A DNA stretch of 64,000 bases from Stenotrophomonas rhizophila (GTDB lineage: Bacteria > Pseudomonadota > Gammaproteobacteria > Xanthomonadales > Xanthomonadaceae), in assembly GCF_003751305.1 (NCBI RefSeq), contig NZ_RJKV01000002.1, positions 930,001-994,000 of the forward strand. Direction: 5' to 3'. Positions 1 through 9,491 of the stretch are shown here, one piece after another. The translations under genes were made by a program, and so were the position numbers. Under the pieces are notes generated by a model. It had not been told where the DNA came from and searched no databases. It saw only the letters and a list, made by a program, of their open reading frames with translations. Numbering within the stretch: the first letter of the stretch is position 1; each line of letters starts with the position of its first letter.

Positions 1-2857
1 TAGCGTCGAGACAACCCTCGATGCATCTCACCCCGGCGGCAGCGGGGCTGTGCCGGCTGGCGCATACGCGGTCGCCGTGGACGACGCCGCCAACGACGGC
101 TGGCGCGACACCGACGGGCGCGATGAGAACGACGACGACGCGCAGGCGCTGGACGACATCCTGCCGCCGCCGCCAGCCTTCGGCGAGGTGGTGGATGCGC
201 AGCAGGCCATCGACGACGGCCTGACCGTGCTCGATGCACCGGATGCCGACGCGGGCGAAGACAACGGTGTGCTCGGTCTGGATGCCACGGTCGACGCACC
301 GGTGGAAGGGGACGCCTTTGCCGAAGCCTTCGAAGCGACCGATACCGCAGACGCAGACGACAGCGAACCCACCGACGCCGCACCCGCGCGCTTCTTTGAA
401 CTGGAAGACGCGCCGGCGCCGGCCACCACCGCTCCGCAGCCTGCCGACACCGCATTCGGGGCGGCAGCATCGGACGATGACGTTGAACTCGATGCCGGCG
501 ACGCCCTCGATTTCACCCAGCTCGATCAGGAGCTGGTCGATATTTTCGTGGAGGAAGGCAAGGATCTGCTCGACCATTGCGATGGTCTGATCAGCGAACT
601 GCGTGCCGCACCGCAGGACCGCGACGTCATCGCCGGTCTGCAGCGCGACCTGCACACCCTCAAGGGTGGCGCACGCATGGCCGGCATCAATCCCATCGGT
701 GATCTCGGCCATGGGATCGAATCGCTGCTGGAAGCCGTGGCAGCCAACCGCACCGATATCGACCGCAGCGATGTGCATCTGCTGGAGCGTGGCTTCGATC
801 GTCTGCATCAGTTGCTGACCCGGACCGGGCAGCACCGCACCGTGGCCATGCCGGACGACCTGATCGCCGCCTTCGAGCAGCGCACCCAGGGCCGTGCCGA
901 GCCGGAGCAGATCGAGACCACCGAGCAGACACTTGCTTCCGGCGACGCCAAGGTCGAAGCCGCGATCGCCGCGCTCGTCGCTGCCCCGTTGTCCGCACCG
1001 GTGCCGCTGGAGACCGCCAGCGAAGACGACGGTCTGCCGCGTCCGCAGCAGGAGCAGGTGCGCGTGCGCGCCGATCTGCTCGACCGCCTGGTCAATCATG
1101 CCGGTGAAGTGGCGATCTACCGTTCGCGTCTGGAACAGCAGCTTGGCGCCTTCCGCGGCGCCATGGGCGAACTGGACCGTACCAATGCCCGTCTGCGCGA
1201 TCAGCTGCGCCGCCTGGACCTGGAAACCGAAGCGCAGATCGTGGCGCGCTATCAGCGTGAGCAGGACCAGGCCGATCACAAGTTCGACCCGCTGGAACTG
1301 GATCGCTTCTCCACGCTGCAGCAGCTCAGCCGCGCGCTGAACGAATCGGCGGCCGATCTGGGCGGCCTGCAGGGCGTGCTGGACGACCTCTCGCGCCAGT
1401 ACGACGTGCTGCTGCAACAGCAGTCACGCGTCAGTTCGGAACTGCAGGACGGCCTGATGCGCGCGCGCATGGTGCCGTTCGATGGCCTCGTACCGCGGCT
1501 GCGCCGGGTCGTGCGCCAGGCTGGCCAGGACACCGGCAAGCAGGTCCACGTCACCCTGGAAGGCACCCACGGCGAACTGGACCGCAACGTGCTCGACCGC
1601 ATGGTCGCGCCGCTGGAACACATGCTGCGCAACTCGGTGGCACATGGTCTGGAAACCCCCGCACAGCGCCGTGCCGCCGGCAAGCCGGAGGAAGGCGAAA
1701 TCGCCATCCGCCTGCGCCGCGAAGGCTCGGAAATCGTGCTGGAAGTCGCCGACGATGGCGCCGGGCTGGACCGCGAGGCGATCCGTCGCCGTGCCGAACA
1801 GCGTGGCCTGATCGCCGCCGATGCGGTGCTGGGCGATGCCGAACTGGACGCGATGATTTTCTCGCCCGGCTTCAGCACCGCCGACCAGGTCAGCCAGCTG
1901 GCCGGCCGTGGCGTGGGCATGGACGTGGTGCACAACGAAGTGCGCCAGCTCGGCGGCTCGGTGGACATCCACTCCGTGCGCGGGCAGGGCGTCACCTTCA
2001 CCCTGCGCCTGCCGCAGACGCTGGCCGTCACCCAGGCGGTGTTCGTGCAGATCGGCGACACCACGTTCGCGGTGCCGGTGGCCTCGGTCAGCGGCATCGG
2101 CCGGATCTCGCGCGAGCGCTTTGAAACCGCCGATGGCGACTACCACTACGGCGGCGAAGCGTTCGCGCTGCACGATCTGGGGACGCTGATCGGCCAGGCC
2201 CAGGCCCGTGCCGAAGGCCAGGCCCAGGTGCCGCTGCTGCTGGTGCGCGCGGGCGACCTGCGCGTGGCCGTGGCGATCGACCAGGTGCTCGGCAACCGCG
2301 AAATCGTGGTCAAGCCGGTCGGCCTGCAGATCGCCTCGGTGCCGGGTATCTACGGTGCGACGATCACCGGCGACGGCCGCGTGGTGGTCATCCTCGACGT
2401 TGCGCCGCTGGTACGCCGTTACATCGCCAATCCGCACAAGCCGATCGCCCCGACCACCCAGGTCAGCGACCGCGATGCACCGCTGGTGATGGTGGTCGAT
2501 GACTCGCTGACCATGCGCAAGGTCACCGGCCGCATCCTGGAGCGCCACAACTTTGATGTGACCGTCGCGCGCGATGGCATCGAAGCCCTGGAGCGCCTGG
2601 AAGAGCGCGTGCCCGATCTGATGCTGCTGGACATCGAAATGCCGCGGATGGACGGCTACGAGCTGGCCAGCGTGATGCGTGCGGACCCGCGTTACCAAGG
2701 GGTGCCGATCGTGATGATCACCTCGCGCAGCGGCGACAAGCACCGTCAGCGCGCCTTCGAAATCGGTGTCCAGCGCTACCTGGGCAAGCCGTACCAGGAG
2801 CTGGATCTGATGCGCAACGTGTACGACCTGCTGGGGATCGCCCGTGTCCGCGAGTGA
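1..2857 (+). CDS. chpA: ChpA/PilL-type hybrid chemotaxis histidine kinase (C-terminal part)
   Basis: This is the CheA-like kinase of the type IV pilus (Chp) signalling system. The reading frame is open from base 2, so the N-terminal part, which in this family carries several more Hpt domains, lies outside the window. Visible in order are an acidic Asp/Glu/Ala-rich linker, one Hpt domain with its phosphorylatable His at 653-655 (HTLKGGARMAG), a dimerisation helix pair, the HATPase domain (HMLRNSVAHGLE near 1620-1660, then DDGAGLD and GRGVGMDVV), a CheW-like domain (about 2010-2440) and a receiver with VVDDS and the phospho-acceptor Asp at 2630-2632. All kinase and receiver key residues look intact. 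The gene overlaps the next one by 14 bases, as expected in a co-translated chp operon. Confidence 0.93.
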   Translation, partial: SVETTLDASHPGGSGAVPAGAYAVAVDDAANDGWRDTDGRDENDDDAQALDDILPPPPAFGEVVDAQQAIDDGLTVLDAPDADAGEDNGVLGLDATVDAPVEGDAFAEAFEATDTADADDSEPTDAAPARFFELEDAPAPATTAPQPADTAFGAAASDDDVELDAGDALDFTQLDQELVDIFVEEGKDLLDHCDGLISELRAAPQDRDVIAGLQRDLHTLKGGARMAGINPIGDLGHGIESLLEAVAANRTDIDRSDVHLLERGFDRLHQLLTRTGQHRTVAMPDDLIAAFEQRTQGRAEPEQIETTEQTLASGDAKVEAAIAALVAAPLSAPVPLETASEDDGLPRPQQEQVRVRADLLDRLVNHAGEVAIYRSRLEQQLGAFRGAMGELDRTNARLRDQLRRLDLETEAQIVARYQREQDQADHKFDPLELDRFSTLQQLSRALNESAADLGGLQGVLDDLSRQYDVLLQQQSRVSSELQDGLMRARMVPFDGLVPRLRRVVRQAGQDTGKQVHVTLEGTHGELDRNVLDRMVAPLEHMLRNSVAHGLETPAQRRAAGKPEEGEIAIRLRREGSEIVLEVADDGAGLDREAIRRRAEQRGLIAADAVLGDAELDAMIFSPGFSTADQVSQLAGRGVGMDVVHNEVRQLGGSVDIHSVRGQGVTFTLRLPQTLAVTQAVFVQIGDTTFAVPVASVSGIGRISRERFETADGDYHYGGEAFALHDLGTLIGQAQARAEGQAQVPLLLVRAGDLRVAVAIDQVLGNREIVVKPVGLQIASVPGIYGATITGDGRVVVILDVAPLVRRYIANPHKPIAPTTQVSDRDAPLVMVVDDSLTMRKVTGRILERHNFDVTVARDGIEALERLEERVPDLMLLDIEMPRMDGYELASVMRADPRYQGVPIVMITSRSGDKHRQRAFEIGVQRYLGKPYQELDLMRNVYDLLGIARVRE

Positions 2858-4166
2858 TGGCCCCACCTTGTTGACGATCGCGCTGCTGGCCCGTCCGGGT
2901 GCGGCCCGTGACCGACTGCGCGAAGCGCTGGATCATGCCGGCGCGCAGGTGGTGCTGGAGGACGACCCGATCACGCTCGAGCTTCAGACCCTGCGCGACG
3001 CCGATCCCGGTGCCGTGCTGATCGCACTGGAGCCGGCAATCGAGGATGCCCTTGAACGGCTGGACCCGGTGCTGGGCTCGCCATCGCTGACCCTGATCTT
3101 CGATGAGGCCGACCTGGCCGCGCGTCGGGATGGCTGGGAGGCGCAACGCTGGGCGCGGCATCTGGTGGCCAAGCTGCACGGTCATCAGGATGTGCTGCCG
3201 CCGGGCTCGGAGCAGGACCAGCATCTGCAGCCCGAACCGGGCCTGCCGGTGACGCCGGCCGAGCTGCATGCCGATGCGCCGCTGGAATTCCACCTGCGCG
3301 AAGCCGCCGATGCCGCCCCTGAGGTTCCCGCCGATGGCCTGTACCAGGCGCCGCAGGACCTGCGCGAGCCGGTCTCGCTGGAGGACGCGCTGGCTGCGCT
3401 GCAGCCGGCCCAGGACGAACCGCACCCGCCTGCGATGCCCGCTGCGGCACCGCCCGCCGACCTCGCCGCGGCAGTCGCGCCGGTCACCGCGATCGGGGAT
3501 CACAGCCGCTGGTCGCTGGTGGAGGAGCACGTCGTAACGTCGCCCGCTGCATCAACGGCGGAGGCCGTACCGGAGCGCTTCGATATCGACCGGCTGTCGC
3601 TGGTCGAGCTTGAGCCCGATACGGGAATCGAGGGTGGGTGCCGCGGTGCCGTGCTGGTCCTGGCCGGTATCGGTGGGCCGGACGCGCTGCGTCGTCTGCT
3701 CGCTGCGCTGCCTGAAGCCCTGAGCACGGCGATCCTGGTGCACATGCGCCTGGACGGCGGTCGCTACGGCAATCTGGTCAAGCAGATGGCGCGCGTGTCT
3801 GCGTTGCCGGTGGTGCTGGCCGAAGTGGCACAGCCGGTGGACGCCGGACAGGTCTACGTCCTGCCGGACGACGTGGGCGTCGTCGCCAGCCAGGGCGGTC
3901 TGCAGTTCATTGCCGACACCGCCGGGATCCAGATCGATGCCCTGCCGGCGGCGCATAGTGGTGTGGTCCTGCTCAGTGGCGCGGACGCCGCCCAGCTGGA
4001 TGCCGTGCTTGCGCTGGCGGCTGCAGGTGCCTGGGTTGCCGGTCAGGTGGGCGAAGGCTGCTACGACCCGACGGCGGCCAGTGCCGTGGTGGTCGCAGGG
4101 CAGGACGCCGGTGAACCGCCGCAGCTTGCCGCCACCATCGCCGAACGCTGGGGCGTGGACGCGTAA
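2844..4166 (+). CDS. ChpB-like CheB-type methylesterase, catalytic Ser absent
   Basis: Position between chpA and chpC and the C-terminal fold mark this as the ChpB counterpart, the methylesterase that would demethylate the pilus chemoreceptor. The protein has 440 residues. Residues 1-120 resemble a degenerate receiver without the usual Asp pair, a Pro/Ala-rich linker follows, and residues 267-440 match the CheB catalytic domain. In CheB the nucleophile sits in a GASTGG motif; here the equivalent reads LAGIGG, with Gly275 where the Ser should be. The His (VHM, H300) and a candidate Asp (LSGAD, D381) remain. The protein may therefore be catalytically dead and act as a binding or scaffold subunit. 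Assignment to the family is firm; loss of activity is inferred. Confidence 0.8.
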   Translation: MSASDGPTLLTIALLARPGAARDRLREALDHAGAQVVLEDDPITLELQTLRDADPGAVLIALEPAIEDALERLDPVLGSPSLTLIFDEADLAARRDGWEAQRWARHLVAKLHGHQDVLPPGSEQDQHLQPEPGLPVTPAELHADAPLEFHLREAADAAPEVPADGLYQAPQDLREPVSLEDALAALQPAQDEPHPPAMPAAAPPADLAAAVAPVTAIGDHSRWSLVEEHVVTSPAASTAEAVPERFDIDRLSLVELEPDTGIEGGCRGAVLVLAGIGGPDALRRLLAALPEALSTAILVHMRLDGGRYGNLVKQMARVSALPVVLAEVAQPVDAGQVYVLPDDVGVVASQGGLQFIADTAGIQIDALPAAHSGVVLLSGADAAQLDAVLALAAAGAWVAGQVGEGCYDPTAASAVVVAGQDAGEPPQLAATIAERWGVDA

Positions 4167-4195
4167 GCGCGTCACGCTCCTTTAAAGGAAGACCC

Positions 4196-4669
4196 ATGAG
4201 CTACGCCAGCAACGACGAAATCCGCGGTGTCCTGATCCAGGCCGGGCACGAACGCGTGCTGCTGCCCAACGCCACCGTGGCCGAGATGATGTCCAAGGTG
4301 CCGATCGAAACGGTACCCGACGCACCGGCCTGGCTGGTCGGTCAGATCGCCTGGCACGGCTGGGACGTGCCGCTGCTGTCGTTCGCCCGGTTGTCCGGGC
4401 AGGGCGACGAACCGGTCGTGACCAACAACAAGGTGGTGGTGCTCAAGGCGCTGGGTGGCAATGCCCGCCGCCCGTACTTTGCCCTGCTGACCCAGACCTT
4501 CCCGCAGCTGATCGCGGTGCCGCGCGACGGTCTGCTGGCCGATGCCTCCGAGGAGACCCTGCCGCAAGGTGTGCACATGCGCGTCCTGCTGGGCGAACAG
4601 AGCGCGCTGCTGCCCGACCTGGATGCGCTGGAAGCGGCGCTGGACGAGGCATTCCCCGTCGCGGGGTGA
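4196..4669 (+). CDS. chpC: ChpC-like CheW-domain protein
   Basis: A 157-residue protein with a single CheW-like domain (GQIAWHGWDVPLLSF and the later VPRDGLL segment), the adaptor that links chemoreceptor and kinase. It follows the ChpB-like gene after 29 bases and has a good ribosome site (AAAGGAAG) eight bases before the ATG. It is the last gene of the chp cluster: a long palindrome follows and the next gene is on the opposite strand. Family and context agree. A role as coupling protein for twitching motility is inferred from the cluster. Confidence 0.88.
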   Translation: MSYASNDEIRGVLIQAGHERVLLPNATVAEMMSKVPIETVPDAPAWLVGQIAWHGWDVPLLSFARLSGQGDEPVVTNNKVVVLKALGGNARRPYFALLTQTFPQLIAVPRDGLLADASEETLPQGVHMRVLLGEQSALLPDLDALEAALDEAFPVAG

Positions 4670-4672
4670 TGT

Positions 4673-4729
4673 AATAACGGGGACGGGGGTAGTTAATCGG
4701 CGCGATTAACTACCCCCGTCCCCGTTATT
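4673..4729. repeat. Perfect 26-bp inverted repeat, REP-like
   Basis: The arms run 4673-4698 and 4704-4729 and are fully complementary, with a GGCGC loop. The arm begins AATAACGGGGACGGGGGTAG. It lies between the convergent chpC and rsmE genes. There is no T-run on either side, so it is not a classical intrinsic terminator, although such a stem could still stop or slow polymerase from both directions. The GGGACGG..GTAG core resembles palindromic REP units mobilised by RAYT transposases; that link is inferred. Confidence 0.85.
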
Positions 4730-4731
4730 CT

Positions 4732-5466
4732 TCAGCCCAGATCGCCCAACCGTGCCTGCACGGCAGCGATCGCCGCCAAGCCTGCGGTCTCGGTGCGCAG
4801 CACCCGCGGGCCCAGCTGCAAGCCCTGGAAGCCTGCTGCCGCCAGTGCTTGGCGGTCGCGCGGCGACCAGCCGCCTTCCGGGCCGATCGCGATCACCACG
4901 CCGCCCGGTGCGGCCGAGAGCGTCGACAGGCGGTGCTCCCCCTGCGGGTCCAGGGTCAACTTCACGGCCGCGGCCGGGAGCGCGTTGGCGGCGTCCTGCA
5001 GCGAGCGCGGCGCGGCCACGGTCGGCACCCGGGCGCGGCCGGACTGACCACAGGCCGACACCACCACGCTGTGCCAGTGCGCCAGCCGCTTCTCGGCACG
5101 CGCCGCATCCAGCTTCACTTCGGTGCGTTCGGCGTTGACCGGCACGAAGGCCTGCACCCCCAGTTCGGTGGCCTTCTGCAGGATCAGGTCCATCTTTTCC
5201 CCGCGGGCGATGCCCTGCAGCAGGGTGATGTGCAAGGGCGACTCGTTGTCCAATGCGGTGGCGGCCTCGATCCGCACCTGCGCATCGCGCTTGCCGACGG
5301 CCACCAGCGTGGCGCTGTAGTCCTGGCCATCGCCGTTGAACAGCACGCAGCCGTCGCCTTCGCGCAGGCGCATCACGCGGACCAGATGGTTGGCGGCGTC
5401 CTCGGGCAGTGCCAGCGTCTGCCCGACCGCCAGCGGATGATCGATATGGCTGCGGGTCACGCGCAT
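4732..5466 (-). CDS. rsmE: 16S rRNA (uracil-1498-N3)-methyltransferase RsmE
   Basis: RsmE uses S-adenosylmethionine to methylate U1498 of 16S rRNA in the 30S subunit. The 244-residue length is typical. The N-terminal PUA-like part (HLVRVMRLREGD) is followed by the SPOUT domain with the knot motifs IAIGPEGGWS and LGPRVLRTETA. It overlaps the 3' end of bioA by 10 bases on the same strand, so the two are probably translated from one message. All key motifs are present and nothing is odd about it. Confidence 0.96.
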   Translation of the reverse strand: MRVTRSHIDHPLAVGQTLALPEDAANHLVRVMRLREGDGCVLFNGDGQDYSATLVAVGKRDAQVRIEAATALDNESPLHITLLQGIARGEKMDLILQKATELGVQAFVPVNAERTEVKLDAARAEKRLAHWHSVVVSACGQSGRARVPTVAAPRSLQDAANALPAAAVKLTLDPQGEHRLSTLSAAPGGVVIAIGPEGGWSPRDRQALAAAGFQGLQLGPRVLRTETAGLAAIAAVQARLGDLG

Positions 5467-6848
5467 GCGACGGCCTCGTCGATGGCGGCAAGGGTGGTCA
5501 GGGCAAGCAGGTCCAAATGTTCATCCTCAACGCAGTACGGCGGCATCCAATACAGCACATTGCCCAGTGGGCGCAGCACCACACCGCGTTTGAGCGCGGC
5601 TTTATAAGCATGCAACCCGATCCGGGCCTCGGCCGGGAACGGCGTGCGCTTGTCGCCGTTGCGGGTCAGTTCGAAGGCCACCACCATCCCGGCCTGGCGC
5701 ACATCGGCGACATGCGCGTGGTCGGCGAACGGCGCGGCCAGGGTGCGCATCACCTCGGCGGTACTGCGGTTGCGCGCGATCACGTCTTCACCGGCGAAGA
5801 TGTCCAAGGTCGCCAGCGCGGCGGCGCAGGCCAGCGGATTGCCGGTGTAGCTGTGCGAATGCAGGAAGGCGCGCTCGCGTGAATCATCCAGGAAGGCGTC
5901 GTAGAGCGCCTGGGTGGCCAGCACTGCCGACAGCGGCAGGAAACCGCCGGTCAGGCCTTTGGACAGGCACAGCAGATCCGGCATTACCCCGGCCTGTTCG
6001 CAGGCGAACATCGTGCCGGTGCGGCCGAAGCCGGTGGCGATCTCATCGGCGATCAGGAAGGCACCATTGGCATCGCACAGCGCGCGCGCACGCTGCAGAT
6101 AGACCGGGTCGTACATGCGCATGCCGCCCGCGCACTGCAGACGCGGCTCCAGGATCACCGCGCAGATTTCGCCCGGGTGCTGGTCGAACAGCGTGGCCAG
6201 TGCATCGGCGGCCTGGTGCGCGCGCTGCGCGGCGCTCTGGCCCGGCTCGGCCAGGTAGGCATCGGGCGAGGGCGCGAACAGCGCCTCGGTCAGCAGCGGC
6301 GCATACACGCGCCGATACAGGGGAATATCGCCGACGGACAGCGCGCCCAGGGTTTCGCCGTGATAGCCATTCTCCAGCGCGACGAACCGGGTGCGGTGGT
6401 TCTCGCCCCGGTTGCGGAAGTAGTGGAACGCCATCTTCAGCGCCACCTCGACCCCGGCCGAGCCGTTGTCGGCGTAGAACACCTTGGCCAGCGGGTCGCG
6501 TCCGGTCTGGCGTGGCGCCATCGCCAGCAGGCGCTCGGCCAGCTGTACCGCCGGCGCGTGACTGAAGCCGGCCAGCATCACCTGTTCCAGCTGGGTGGCC
6601 TGCTGGGCGATGGCCGCAGCGATGCGCGGTTGCGCATGGCCGAACAGATTGGTCCACCAACTGCTCACCGCGTCCAGATAGCGATGGCCGTCATGGTCGA
6701 TCAGCCAGGGGCCTTCGCCACGGGCGATCGGCAGCAGGGGCAGGGTGTCCGGGTGCTCGCGCATCTGCGTGCACGGGTGCCACAGGACGGCCAGATCGCG
6801 TTGCCGCCACTGATCGGCCAGCGTGAGAGGGGCTGGGTCTGCTAGCAT
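5457..6848 (-). CDS. bioA: Adenosylmethionine-8-amino-7-oxononanoate aminotransferase BioA
   Basis: BioA makes 7,8-diaminopelargonate in biotin synthesis, using S-adenosylmethionine as the amino donor and PLP as cofactor. The 463-residue protein has WHPCTQM and SSWWTNLFGH near the N-terminus, the ENGYHGET segment, the IADEIATGFGRTG motif and the PLP lysine in LCLSKGLTGG. The gene runs into rsmE. Its start is 50 bases from the divergent nudE, so the two promoters must lie in that short interval. Other bio genes are not in the window. Confidence 0.96.
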   Translation of the reverse strand: MLADPAPLTLADQWRQRDLAVLWHPCTQMREHPDTLPLLPIARGEGPWLIDHDGHRYLDAVSSWWTNLFGHAQPRIAAAIAQQATQLEQVMLAGFSHAPAVQLAERLLAMAPRQTGRDPLAKVFYADNGSAGVEVALKMAFHYFRNRGENHRTRFVALENGYHGETLGALSVGDIPLYRRVYAPLLTEALFAPSPDAYLAEPGQSAAQRAHQAADALATLFDQHPGEICAVILEPRLQCAGGMRMYDPVYLQRARALCDANGAFLIADEIATGFGRTGTMFACEQAGVMPDLLCLSKGLTGGFLPLSAVLATQALYDAFLDDSRERAFLHSHSYTGNPLACAAALATLDIFAGEDVIARNRSTAEVMRTLAAPFADHAHVADVRQAGMVVAFELTRNGDKRTPFPAEARIGLHAYKAALKRGVVLRPLGNVLYWMPPYCVEDEHLDLLALTTLAAIDEAVACA

Positions 6849-6898
6849 TTCGGGCTCATGAACACGTTTTCACCAGTACCCATTCTAGAGATGCTCGC

Positions 6899-7447
6899 AT
6901 GAGCCGTCGCCTGCCCATCATCCACCAGATCACGGACGAGGAAAGCGGGCCGTTCCAGCGCCAGCATCTGGATCTGGAGTTCTCCAATGGCGAACGCCGC
7001 CGCTTCGAACGGCTCGTAACCCGCGGCCATGGGGCCGTGGTGGTGGTGCCGATGCTCGATGACGAGACCGTGCTGCTGGTGCGTGAGTACGCCGCCGGCA
7101 TGCACCGTTATGAGCTGGGGCTGGTGAAAGGCCGCATCGATGCCGGCGAAACCCCCGAGCAGGCCGCCGACCGTGAATTGAAGGAAGAGGCCGGTTACGG
7201 CGCCCGCCGGGTCGACGTGCTGCGCGCGATGACGCTGGCCCCCACCTATATGAGCCATCAGTCCTGGCTGGTGGTGGCGCGGGATCTGTACCCCGAGCGC
7301 CTGGTCGGTGATGAGCCGGAGGAGCTGGAGGTCGTGCCGTGGAAGCTGGCCGATCTGGACCAGTTGATGCTGCGCGAAGATTTCTCCGAAGGCCGATCGC
7401 TGGCGGCGCTGTTCATCGCACGCGAGTGGCTGGGACGGAAGGAATGA
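6899..7447 (+). CDS. nudE: ADP compounds hydrolase NudE (Nudix family)
   Basis: A 182-residue Nudix hydrolase. The full Nudix box is readable at about residues 81-103 (G-RIDAG-E-TPEQAAD-REL-KEEAGY), which binds the catalytic metal. The NudE family cleaves ADP-ribose, NADH and diadenosine polyphosphates. It is the first gene of a tight plus-strand set: its stop overlaps the start of cysQ in ATGA. Both products act on nucleotide by-products, which supports the NudE-CysQ pairing seen in many gammaproteobacteria. Confidence 0.9.
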   Translation: MSRRLPIIHQITDEESGPFQRQHLDLEFSNGERRRFERLVTRGHGAVVVVPMLDDETVLLVREYAAGMHRYELGLVKGRIDAGETPEQAADRELKEEAGYGARRVDVLRAMTLAPTYMSHQSWLVVARDLYPERLVGDEPEELEVVPWKLADLDQLMLREDFSEGRSLAALFIAREWLGRKE

Positions 7448-8247
7448 TCAAACTCACGACGGATCTGCGCGAAACCGTCATCGCCATCGCCCAGGACGCG
7501 GCCGCCGCCATCATGGCGGTGTATGCCACGCCGTTCGATGTGGAGATCAAATCCGACCACAGCCCGGTCACGGCGGCCGATCTCGGCGCCAACCAGGTGA
7601 TCGAGCGTGGGCTGGCCCAGCTCACTCCGGAGCTGCCGATCCTCTCCGAGGAATCGGCGCAGGTGCCGTGGGAGATCCGCCAGCACTGGGGCGCGTACTG
7701 GCTGGTCGATCCGCTGGATGGCACCCGCGAATTCGTCAAACGCAACGACGAGTTCAGCGTCAACATCGCGCTGATCTACCAGGGCGCGCCGGCGTTCGGC
7801 GTAGTGCTCGCCCCGGCCACGGGCCAGATCTGGCATGCGATGCGCGGCGAACTCGCCTACCGCCGCGACGGTATGCGCGATTCGGTGCTGCGGACCCGCA
7901 CGCCCGCCTCGGCGCCGCTGCGGGTGGCCGCCAGCCGCTCGCATCGCAGCGAGCAGACGCAGGCCCTGCTGGACCGCATGGGCGATATCGAGGTGCTCGC
8001 ACAGGGTTCCTCGCTTAAATTCTGCCGCCTGGCCGAAGGCACGCTGGACGTCTACCCGCGGCTCGGCCCGACCGCCGAGTGGGATACCGCCGCCGGACAG
8101 TGCGTGCTGCACGCCGCCGGTGGCGCGGTACTCTCGGCCGAGACCGGCAAGCCGTTCCGCTACAACCGCCGCGAGAGCCTCTTGAACGGCGACTTCATCG
8201 CGCTCGGCGATACCCGCCTGCCGTGGCGTGCGTGGCTGCCCGCCTGA
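7444..8247 (+). CDS. cysQ: 3'(2'),5'-bisphosphate nucleotidase CysQ
   Basis: CysQ removes the 3' phosphate from PAP, a by-product of sulfate assimilation. The protein has 267 residues from the ATG that overlaps the nudE stop. The inositol-monophosphatase-type metal site is present: SEESAQ, the DPLDGTREF motif, and the C-terminal GPTAEWDTAAG. An upstream in-frame start lies inside nudE and is unlikely. The order nudE-cysQ-mazG suggests a nucleotide housekeeping operon. Confidence 0.94.
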   Translation: MIKLTTDLRETVIAIAQDAAAAIMAVYATPFDVEIKSDHSPVTAADLGANQVIERGLAQLTPELPILSEESAQVPWEIRQHWGAYWLVDPLDGTREFVKRNDEFSVNIALIYQGAPAFGVVLAPATGQIWHAMRGELAYRRDGMRDSVLRTRTPASAPLRVAASRSHRSEQTQALLDRMGDIEVLAQGSSLKFCRLAEGTLDVYPRLGPTAEWDTAAGQCVLHAAGGAVLSAETGKPFRYNRRESLLNGDFIALGDTRLPWRAWLPA

Positions 8248-8263
8248 CCTGACTGGAGCAACG

Positions 8264-9076
8264 ATGCCTGCCACCCCTGAACTGGACCGCCTGCTGGGCA
8301 TCATGGCGCGCCTGCGCGATCCGCAGCAGGGCTGCCCGTGGGACCTGCAGCAGGACTTCGCCAGCATCGCCCCGTACACCATCGAGGAAGCCTACGAGGT
8401 CGCCGATGCGATCGACCGCGGCGATCTGGATGACCTCAAGGATGAACTCGGCGACCTGCTGCTGCAGGTGGTCTTCCACGCGCAGATGGCGCAGGAGCAG
8501 GGCGCGTTCGGGTTTGCCGACGTGGCCCGCACGATCAGCGACAAGATGGAGCGCCGGCACCCGCACGTGTTCGCCCAGGTCCAGGTGGACGGGGCCGATG
8601 ACGTCAACAGCAACTGGGAAGCGATCAAGCGCGCCGAGCGTGCTGCAAAGGGCCACACCGATACCTCGGCACTGGCCGGCATCTCGGGTGGCCTGCCGGA
8701 GTGGCAGCGGGCGGTGAAGCTGCAGGCACGCGCAGCGCGGGTCGGGTTCGACTGGCCGGGCCCCGCGCCGGTGATGGACAAGGTGCGCGAAGAACTGGAC
8801 GAAGTCGCTGCTGAATTCGCGCGTGGCCCGGTCGAGGAGAATCAGGCACGCCTGCAGGAAGAGCTGGGCGATCTGCTGTTCGTCTGCGCCAATCTGGCCC
8901 GTCACGCCAAGGTCGATGTCGGTGCCGCCCTGCGGCTGGCCAACCACAAATTCGAACGGCGTTTCCGCGCGATGGAAGCACAGGCCGAGGCGGCCGGACA
9001 GTCCATGGGTGCGCTCGATCTGGAGGCGCAGGAAGCGCTCTGGCAGCGGGCCAAGGATGCCGAGCGCACGGGATGA
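8264..9076 (+). CDS. mazG: Nucleoside triphosphate pyrophosphohydrolase MazG
   Basis: MazG hydrolyses (d)NTPs to monophosphate and pyrophosphate. The 270-residue protein has the two tandem MazG domains: the first with [14 protein letters not shown] and [13 protein letters not shown], the second with [10 protein letters not shown] and [16 protein letters not shown]. The EExxE and ExxD metal ligands are seen in both. The ATG at 8264 follows a TGGAG ribosome site, so an upstream in-frame start is rejected. The gene overlaps the next one by ATGA. Confidence 0.95.
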   Translation: MPATPELDRLLGIMARLRDPQQGCPWDLQQDFASIAPYTIEEAYEVADAIDRGDLDDLKDELGDLLLQVVFHAQMAQEQGAFGFADVARTISDKMERRHPHVFAQVQVDGADDVNSNWEAIKRAERAAKGHTDTSALAGISGGLPEWQRAVKLQARAARVGFDWPGPAPVMDKVREELDEVAAEFARGPVEENQARLQEELGDLLFVCANLARHAKVDVGAALRLANHKFERRFRAMEAQAEAAGQSMGALDLEAQEALWQRAKDAERTG

Positions 9077-9396
9077 ACACCCTGCTGCTGTTTGTCGTGA
9101 CCGCCGTGGCCGAGATCGTCGGCTGCTACCTGCCCTGGCTGTGGCTGCGCAAGGACGGCAGCGCCTGGCTGCTGCTGCCGGCGGCCGTCAGCCTGGCGTT
9201 GTTCGCCTGGCTGCTGACCCTCCACCCGACCGCCAGCGGGCGCGTCTATGCCGCCTATGGCGGGGTCTATATCGGCACTGCACTGATGTGGCTGTGGCTG
9301 GTGGATGGCATCCGTCCCAGCCGGTGGGACCTGCTCGGCGTCGGCCTGTGCCTGGTCGGCATGATGGTCATCATGTTCGCCCCGCGCACCGCCTGA
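9073..9396 (+). CDS. YnfA/UPF0060 family small membrane protein
   Basis: A 107-residue protein with four predicted transmembrane helices (residues about 4-24, 33-52, 62-80 and 87-104). AAYGGVYI and the C-terminal [10 protein letters not shown] match the UPF0060/YnfA family, which belongs to the drug/metabolite transporter-like small membrane proteins; the substrate is not known. It starts within the mazG stop (ATGA), so it ends the nudE-cysQ-mazG operon. Confidence 0.88.
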   Translation: MNTLLLFVVTAVAEIVGCYLPWLWLRKDGSAWLLLPAAVSLALFAWLLTLHPTASGRVYAAYGGVYIGTALMWLWLVDGIRPSRWDLLGVGLCLVGMMVIMFAPRTA

Positions 9397-9491
9397 TCCT
9401 GCCTGACGGGCACCCAGGACACTCCCCGACGCCGGTGTGAAGACGGCGTGGCTATACTCGACCTACGATTCCGGGGAAAGGGAGTGACCTG

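Noticed and set aside
1424..2866. 480-residue minus-strand open frame inside chpA
   Set aside because: It is the antisense frame of a high-GC coding gene; the plus-strand protein has complete domains.
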